Positions 58,676 through 64,000 of a stretch of DNA of 64,000 nucleotides are shown here, piece after piece. The stretch is from Streptomyces fradiae ATCC 10745 = DSM 40063 (lineage in GTDB: Bacteria; Actinomycetota; Actinomycetes; Streptomycetales; Streptomycetaceae). Location: assembly GCF_008704425.1 (NCBI RefSeq), contig NZ_CP023696.1:3334501-3398500 (forward strand), written 5' to 3'. The first letter of the stretch is position 1. Each line of letters begins with the position of its first letter. Position numbers and translations under genes: made by a program. The notes under the pieces were generated by a model. It made no database searches. It was given only the letters and a program-made list of their open reading frames with translations, and was not told where the DNA came from.

Positions 58676-59052
58676 CAGTCGCGCCCGTCGGGGAGCACGA
58701 CGTTCAGGGCCCACGAGACGACCGAGATGATCAGGCCGCCCAGCACGGCGGTCCAGAAGCCCTCGACGTGGAAGCCCAGGTCGAGCGTGTCGGCGAGCCA
58801 CGAGGTGAGGAGCAGCATCAGGGCGTTCACGATCAGCGTGAACAGGCCCAGTGTGAGAATGAACAGCGGCAGTGTGAGGACCTGTACGAGCGGCTTGACG
58901 AGGATGTTGACCACGCCGAAGACCAGGGCGACGAGGACGAGCGTCAGTGCCTTGTCGCCGGTGCTGTCGCCGGTGAGCGTGATGTCCCCCAGCAGCCAGA
59001 TGGCCACTGCCAGCGCTCCCGCGTTCGCGAGCGTCTTGACTACGAAATTCAT
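58675..59052 (-). CDS. Phage-holin-family (YvlD-like) membrane protein
   Basis: A 125-aa protein with four membrane helices (MNFVVKTLANAGALAVAIWLLGDI, VLVALVFGVVNILVKPLVQVL, LPLFILTLGLFTLIVNALMLLL, FWTAVLGGLIISVVSWALNVVL). The family name is historical: these are chromosomal membrane proteins and there are no phage genes nearby. ATG 59055 is an alternative one codon upstream. It is coupled to the downstream PLP enzyme and divergent from the cupin gene. Confidence 0.88.
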   Translation of the reverse strand: MNFVVKTLANAGALAVAIWLLGDITLTGDSTGDKALTLVLVALVFGVVNILVKPLVQVLTLPLFILTLGLFTLIVNALMLLLTSWLADTLDLGFHVEGFWTAVLGGLIISVVSWALNVVLPDGRD

Positions 59053-59105
59053 CATGTGTCTGATCGTTGCAGACATGATCGGACCGAGGCAGGGGGCAAG
59101 AGGGC

Positions 59106-59423
59106 ATGAAGGCATTCCGGCTGGACGAACTCGAGGCGGAGCGCGTCGCCAACGACGGCGCTTACCTGCAGTTCCTGCGGGAGCGCACCATGTCCGTGGG
59201 GCTCTACGCGCTCGACGCGGGACAGCTCGATCCGCAGAAGCCGCACAAGGAGGACGAGGTCTACTTCGTCGTCAGCGGCCGCGGCTCGATCACGGTCGGA
59301 TCGGAGACCACCCAGGTGGGGCGCGGCAGCGTCGTGTACGTGCCGGCGGGGGTGCCGCACCGGTTCCACCACATCACCGAGGACCTGCGGGTCATGGTCG
59401 TGTTCTCCCCTCCGGAGAGCTGA
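59106..59423 (+). CDS. Small cupin-domain protein
   Basis: A 105-aa single cupin. Motif 1 is PQKPHKEDEVYFVVSGRG (H and E metal ligands, lacking the second histidine of the classical HxH), and motif 2 is VYVPAGVPHRFHHI. It probably binds a metal; the reaction is unknown. AGAGGG precedes the ATG. Divergent from the holin-like gene (53 bp). Confidence 0.88.
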   Translation: MKAFRLDELEAERVANDGAYLQFLRERTMSVGLYALDAGQLDPQKPHKEDEVYFVVSGRGSITVGSETTQVGRGSVVYVPAGVPHRFHHITEDLRVMVVFSPPES

Positions 59424-59549
59424 CCCCGCCGGCCTTCCCTAGGGGACGGGTCAGGGAAGGACAAGGGATGCGGAGCCCCCGTCCGCGGCCTCCACGCCCC
59501 TAGCATCGGTAGCGTTCACCGTTGCGACGCAGAGAGAAGAGGCAGGGCG

Positions 59550-59771
59550 ATGGCGGTAAAGGAGCTCCTCACCGGGATGCCGTGGTGGGTGAAGTGGGTG
59601 GCGATACCCGTGATCGCCGTCGTCGTTTTCGGCGGCCTCATCGCGTCCGCCGTCTTCTTCGTGGTCAAACTGCTGTTCAAGGTCCTCGTATTCGTCGTAC
59701 TCGTGGCCGGACTCGTGTACGTCGTACGGAAGTTCAAGGGGTCGGGGGGCTCCGGAGACGGCCGGTGGTGA
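59550..59771 (+). CDS. DUF5326 small membrane protein
   Basis: A 73-aa protein (MAVKELLTGMPWWVKWVAIP) with two membrane helices (about 17-40 and 43-60) and a Lys/Gly-rich tail, matching a short streptomycete family. Function is unknown. Confidence 0.83.
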   Translation: MAVKELLTGMPWWVKWVAIPVIAVVVFGGLIASAVFFVVKLLFKVLVFVVLVAGLVYVVRKFKGSGGSGDGRW

Positions 59772-59831
59772 GGCCGGCGGGCCATTAGGCCGGCCGAGGG
59801 AAAGCCTGTGAGGAATCCACCCCCGAACGGA

Positions 59832-59853
59832 CTCTGCCATTAGAGTGGCAGAG
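59832..59853. repeat. Inverted repeat upstream of ssgR
   Basis: CTCTGCCA (59832-59839) and TGGCAGAG (59846-59853) with a 6-nt spacer. It lies 60 bp after the DUF5326 stop and could be a weak terminator or an operator for ssgR. Confidence 0.45.
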
Positions 59854-60020
59854 CTTCCGCGGCCCTTGCATTCAGGGGCTGACTGAACGCCTTACCTGCG
59901 GTTTGTACGACTGTTGCGACTGTATGCCGCGTGATTCCGTGTGATCCGAGACGCGCGGAGGTGTACGGCGGTGGCAGTGACATCGCTCGTGGGCACATGC
60001 CCTGGGGGTGACCTTCGGTC

Positions 60021-60563
60021 ATGGCTTCGACTACCACCGCCCCGACCCTGATCGGCTCCGTGCAGCGGGCACTCAGACTGCTGGAGGCCGTGGGCGCCCA
60101 TGCGGACGGGGCTCCCGCCAAGCAGCTCGCGCGGGAGACCGGGCTGCCGCTCGCGACCGCCTACCACCTGCTGCGCACGCTGACCCATGAGGGATACCTG
60201 GTCCGCGACAAAGGGCTGTTCACGCTGGGGGAGGCAGCTCGGCGACTGGCCGCGGCAGGGTCGCTGCAGAATCGTCGCAGCAAGATCGAGGATTCCCTGG
60301 CGCGCTGGCGGGACGTGATCGGGGCCCCTGTCTGCTTCGCCGTCTACCGGGACGGTGAGATCGAGCTGGTCGCCGTCTCCGACCACCTTGCCACGACCGC
60401 CGCTCCCCCTCCCGGTGACCGGGCCGAGCACCGGCAAGTCGAGAGCACCATGGCCATTTCCCTACCCCTGATGCGGGACGCGGGCGCCGCTCCGGAACTG
60501 GAGCGTCTGCGCGGCGAAATGAGGGAGCTCCTCCGGTTACTCGCCGTCTCTATCAGTATCTGA
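60021..60563 (+). CDS. ssgR: IclR-family regulator SsgR, apparently shortened
   Basis: A 180-aa regulator directly before ssgA. The winged helix covers SVQRALRLLEAVGAHADGAPAKQLARETGLPLATAYHLLRTLTHEG (13-58). The ending TMAISLPL...LLAVSISI matches the usual end of SsgR-type proteins, but the middle of the effector domain is missing: after GEIELVAVSDHLATT the sequence jumps to the final segment, making it about 60 residues shorter than typical. Codon 173 (60537-60539) is TTA, which needs the bldA tRNA in Streptomyces. In S. coelicolor SsgR activates ssgA. Confidence 0.85.
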   Translation: MASTTTAPTLIGSVQRALRLLEAVGAHADGAPAKQLARETGLPLATAYHLLRTLTHEGYLVRDKGLFTLGEAARRLAAAGSLQNRRSKIEDSLARWRDVIGAPVCFAVYRDGEIELVAVSDHLATTAAPPPGDRAEHRQVESTMAISLPLMRDAGAAPELERLRGEMRELLRLLAVSISI

Positions 60564-60701
60564 AATTTCACTCCTTGTGATCTGCTAGCGCGTGCAGGAC
60601 TATTGCGTCAAGAGGGCCAGGAGGGATCAATCCTGGCCAGTTTTGTCGTGGCTACTGCTTTCAGAACTGCATCGAGACATACATCAACAGCGGGGTACAT
60701 G

Positions 60702-61136
60702 ATGCGCGAGTCGGTTCAGGCCGAGGTCCTGATGAGCTTCATCGTCTCGGAGGAGCTCTCCTTCAGGATCCCGGTCGAGCTCGGGTACGAGACTAGGGAC
60801 CCCTTCGCGGTCCGGATGACGTTCCATCTGCCCGGCGACGCTCCGGTGACCTGGACCTTCGGGCGGGAACTGCTCGTCGACGGGATCAACAGCGCCACCG
60901 GGGACGGCGATGTGCGGATCGAGCCGACCGAGGCCGAGGAGTTGTCCGACGTGCACATCCGGCTGCGGGTCGGCTCCGACCAGGCGCTGTTCCGCGCCAG
61001 TGCGCCCCCTCTCGTCGCCTTCCTCGACCGTACGGACAAGCTGATCCCGCTGGGCCAGGAGTGCTCGCTCGGTGACTTCGACGAGGGGTTGGAGCAGGTG
61101 CTCGGCCGCATCCTCGCTGACGAGAACGCCGGCTGA
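60702..61136 (+). CDS. ssgA: Sporulation-specific cell division activator SsgA
   Basis: A 144-aa SsgA-like protein (MRESVQAEVLMSFIVSEELSFRIPVELGYE), with the family segment FRASAPPLVAFLDRTDKLIPLGQE near the C-terminus. SsgA controls septum formation and branching in sporulating aerial hyphae and is found only in morphologically complex actinomycetes. ATG 60702 is preferred; ATG 60699 is adjacent. It lies 138 bp after ssgR and is probably activated by it. Confidence 0.95.
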   Translation: MRESVQAEVLMSFIVSEELSFRIPVELGYETRDPFAVRMTFHLPGDAPVTWTFGRELLVDGINSATGDGDVRIEPTEAEELSDVHIRLRVGSDQALFRASAPPLVAFLDRTDKLIPLGQECSLGDFDEGLEQVLGRILADENAG

Positions 61137-61172
61137 GGCGTAGCGGTGATGCCCTGGGACGTGCGCGGGCCC

Positions 61173-61200
61173 GGCCCGGCTCCCCCAAGGGAACCGGGCC
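61173..61200. terminator. Bidirectional terminator
   Basis: GGCCCGG (61173-61179) and CCGGGCC (61194-61200) plus an inner TCCC/GGGA pair, with one mismatch, lie between the convergent ssgA and YibE/F genes. Confidence 0.6.
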
Positions 61201-61264
61201 CGTCCGTCCGAGCCGGGGCAGTCGTCCAGCGGCCGCAGACGCTCCCGTGGCGCCCTGACCTTCC

Positions 61265-62644
61265 CTACCGCTTGCGCCTTCGACCCCGCCCCGTACGCGC
61301 GGGAGCCGAGTCGCTCTTGACGCCGGCGGCGCCCGCGCCGCCGGACGGCCGGTCCGCCGAGACCACCAGCGCCGCCAGCCCCGTGGTCACCGGCACCGAC
61401 GCCACCAGACCGATCGAGCCGACCAGCGTACGGACGATCTCCTGCGCGACCAGTTCGCTGTTGGCCACCGTTCCCACGCTGCTCTGCGCGATCGAGAAGA
61501 GCAGCAGCAGCGGCAGCGCGGCACCCGCGTACGCGAGCACCAGGGTGTTCACGACCGAGGCGATGTGGTCCCGGCCGATGCGGATCCCCGCCCGGTACAG
61601 CGCCCGCGGCCCCATCTTCGGGTCGGCCTGGTGCAGCTCCCAGACCGCCGAGGTCTGTGTGACCGTCACATCGTCGAGCACGCCGAGCGATCCGATGATG
61701 ACCCCGGCGAGAAGCAGGCCGGACATGTCGATGTTCGGGTACAGCCCGTGGATCAGGCCCGTGTAGTCGTCCGTGTTGCCGCTCAGCCGGGCCCAGCCGA
61801 TGAAGAGCGAGCCGAGCAGGCCGATGAGGAGCAGCGAGATCAGGGTGCCCAGCACCGCCACGGAGGTGCGCGCACTCAGCCCGTGGCTCAGGTAGAGCGC
61901 GACGAGCATGATGGCGCTGGAGCCGACCACCGCCACGATCAGCGGGTTCGACCCCTGGAGGATCGCCGGCAGGATGAAGAAGGTCAGGAAGACGAAGCTG
62001 GTCGCGAGCGCGATCAGCGCCATCACGCCGCGCATGCGGCCGACCGCGACCACCGCCAAGGCGAAGATCACCGCCAGCAGGAGCAGGGGGAACTTCCGGT
62101 CGACGTCCGTCACCGAGTACTGGAGGTCCTCCGGGGCGTCCGGCGCGTACGCCACGACGACTCCCTGCCCCTCCTCCAGCTGGCGGGGCGCGTCGGGCTG
62201 GACGATCTCGGTGAACCGCCGGCCCTGGTGCTCACCGCTCGTCACCTCGATGGTCGCGCGCTCGCAGTCGCCCTGCTGGGCGTTGACGGCCTCCCTGCCC
62301 TGCGGGGTCGTCGTGTCGCCGGTCGGCGGGACCTGAGCGGCGTTCACGTCCTTGCAGTCGACCCGCTCGACCTTGACGACTCTGCCCGACTCCGTCTGCC
62401 GGTCGAATCCGACACCGGTGCGTTCATGTGCCGGCGCGCCACCCGGCCACAGTACGGCCAGGCCGACGACGACCGCCGTGGCGAAGGGGATCAGCACTGC
62501 GGCGATGACCTTGCGCAGATGCTGGGAGACGGGCGCGGCCGGTCCGTGGGCATGTGCGTGGACGTGCGCGAGGGCTTCGGGGGTCGGATGGTGCTCGGAG
62601 CCGTGGTCCGACCCGTTGTCCGGATGCTGATGCGAGGAAGTCAC
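61265..62644 (-). CDS. YibE/F family membrane protein
   Basis: A 459-aa protein with a His-rich N-terminus (SSHQHPDNGSDHGSEHHPTPEALAHVHAHAHG), one membrane helix, an exported beta domain (about 75-180) and seven or so membrane helices after that. The YibE/F signature GVLDDVTVTQTSAVWELH is present. The function of the family is unclear; the His-rich start could bind metal. It starts at GTG 62644. It is divergent from thiC. Confidence 0.9.
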   Translation of the reverse strand: MTSSHQHPDNGSDHGSEHHPTPEALAHVHAHAHGPAAPVSQHLRKVIAAVLIPFATAVVVGLAVLWPGGAPAHERTGVGFDRQTESGRVVKVERVDCKDVNAAQVPPTGDTTTPQGREAVNAQQGDCERATIEVTSGEHQGRRFTEIVQPDAPRQLEEGQGVVVAYAPDAPEDLQYSVTDVDRKFPLLLLAVIFALAVVAVGRMRGVMALIALATSFVFLTFFILPAILQGSNPLIVAVVGSSAIMLVALYLSHGLSARTSVAVLGTLISLLLIGLLGSLFIGWARLSGNTDDYTGLIHGLYPNIDMSGLLLAGVIIGSLGVLDDVTVTQTSAVWELHQADPKMGPRALYRAGIRIGRDHIASVVNTLVLAYAGAALPLLLLFSIAQSSVGTVANSELVAQEIVRTLVGSIGLVASVPVTTGLAALVVSADRPSGGAGAAGVKSDSAPARTGRGRRRKR

Positions 62645-62723
62645 CGACCGATCATCGCAAGAGCGAGAGAGGCCCCCTGTTCAGCGTGGCCGGAATGACG
62701 CTAGCGTGGTCACACCTTTGCAC

Positions 62724-64000
<1,277 letters not shown>

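Noticed and set aside
58675..59052. Prophage remnant suggested by the holin-like gene
   Set aside because: The family is a chromosomal membrane protein; no other phage genes, attachment sites or composition change are present.

Overview
The window is a stretch of actinobacterial chromosome around the replication origin, almost certainly from Streptomyces or a very close relative. The evidence is very high GC with frequent GTG starts, a dnaA-dnaN gap packed with DnaA boxes, a DnaA with a long Gly/Pro-rich linker, eleven perfect parS sites (GTTTCACGTGAAAC), the sporulation pair ssgR-ssgA, a SigR-type promoter before trxBA, and several Streptomyces-type small proteins (DLW-39, DUF5326, DUF6049). 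I see no insertion sequence, prophage, CRISPR array or rRNA operon. Most of the window is conserved core chromosome. Much of the gene order (gyrBA, recF, dnaN, dnaA, rpmH, parAB, trxAB, sigM, murJ, cca, and ino1-PadR-ponA-rpsF-ssb-rplI-dnaB) is also known from mycobacteria.

Left of the origin (1-15.3 kb): tRNA-Ala, a putative HTH protein with a membrane-anchored Ser/Thr kinase, a secreted membrane-anchored protein of unknown function, two tiny membrane proteins and tRNA-Ile. Then come DUF3566, gyrA, gyrB, a DUF721/DciA-like gene, recF, gnd and dnaN, all on the minus strand. oriC lies at 15.3-16.5 kb. dnaA follows (minus), and rpmH-rnpA-yidD-yidC-jag-rsmG-parA-parB run outward on the plus strand: ribosome and RNase P parts, membrane insertion, 16S rRNA methylation, then chromosome segregation.

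Right part (24.5-40 kb): a GNAT gene, trxA-trxB, sigM with its anti-sigma gene, and an envelope block (MurJ flippase, a separate MurJ-associated pseudokinase, DUF6049). Then cca, an MFS transporter, inositol-phosphate synthase and a PadR regulator. From 40 to 53 kb: a bifunctional PBP, a GT87-like membrane glycosyltransferase, an alanine-racemase-like protein with FemX, the rpsF-ssb-rpsR-rplI operon, a MATE transporter and dnaB. From 53 kb on: accessory genes (a truncated GPP34-like gene, serine hydrolase, GNAT, NUDIX, LysR, a cystathionine gamma-lyase-like enzyme, holin-like, cupin), then ssgR-ssgA, a YibE/F permease, and a TPP riboswitch leading thiC, which runs off the end.

I did not find a wholly new gene system. 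The most unusual signals are in the non-coding DNA. A ParB site forms the tip of a hairpin arm inside the thiC TPP riboswitch. Two more parS sites are the centres of long perfect palindromes that double as terminators between convergent genes. DnaA-box clusters sit before dnaB and parA. ssgR looks internally shortened and carries a TTA codon near its end.
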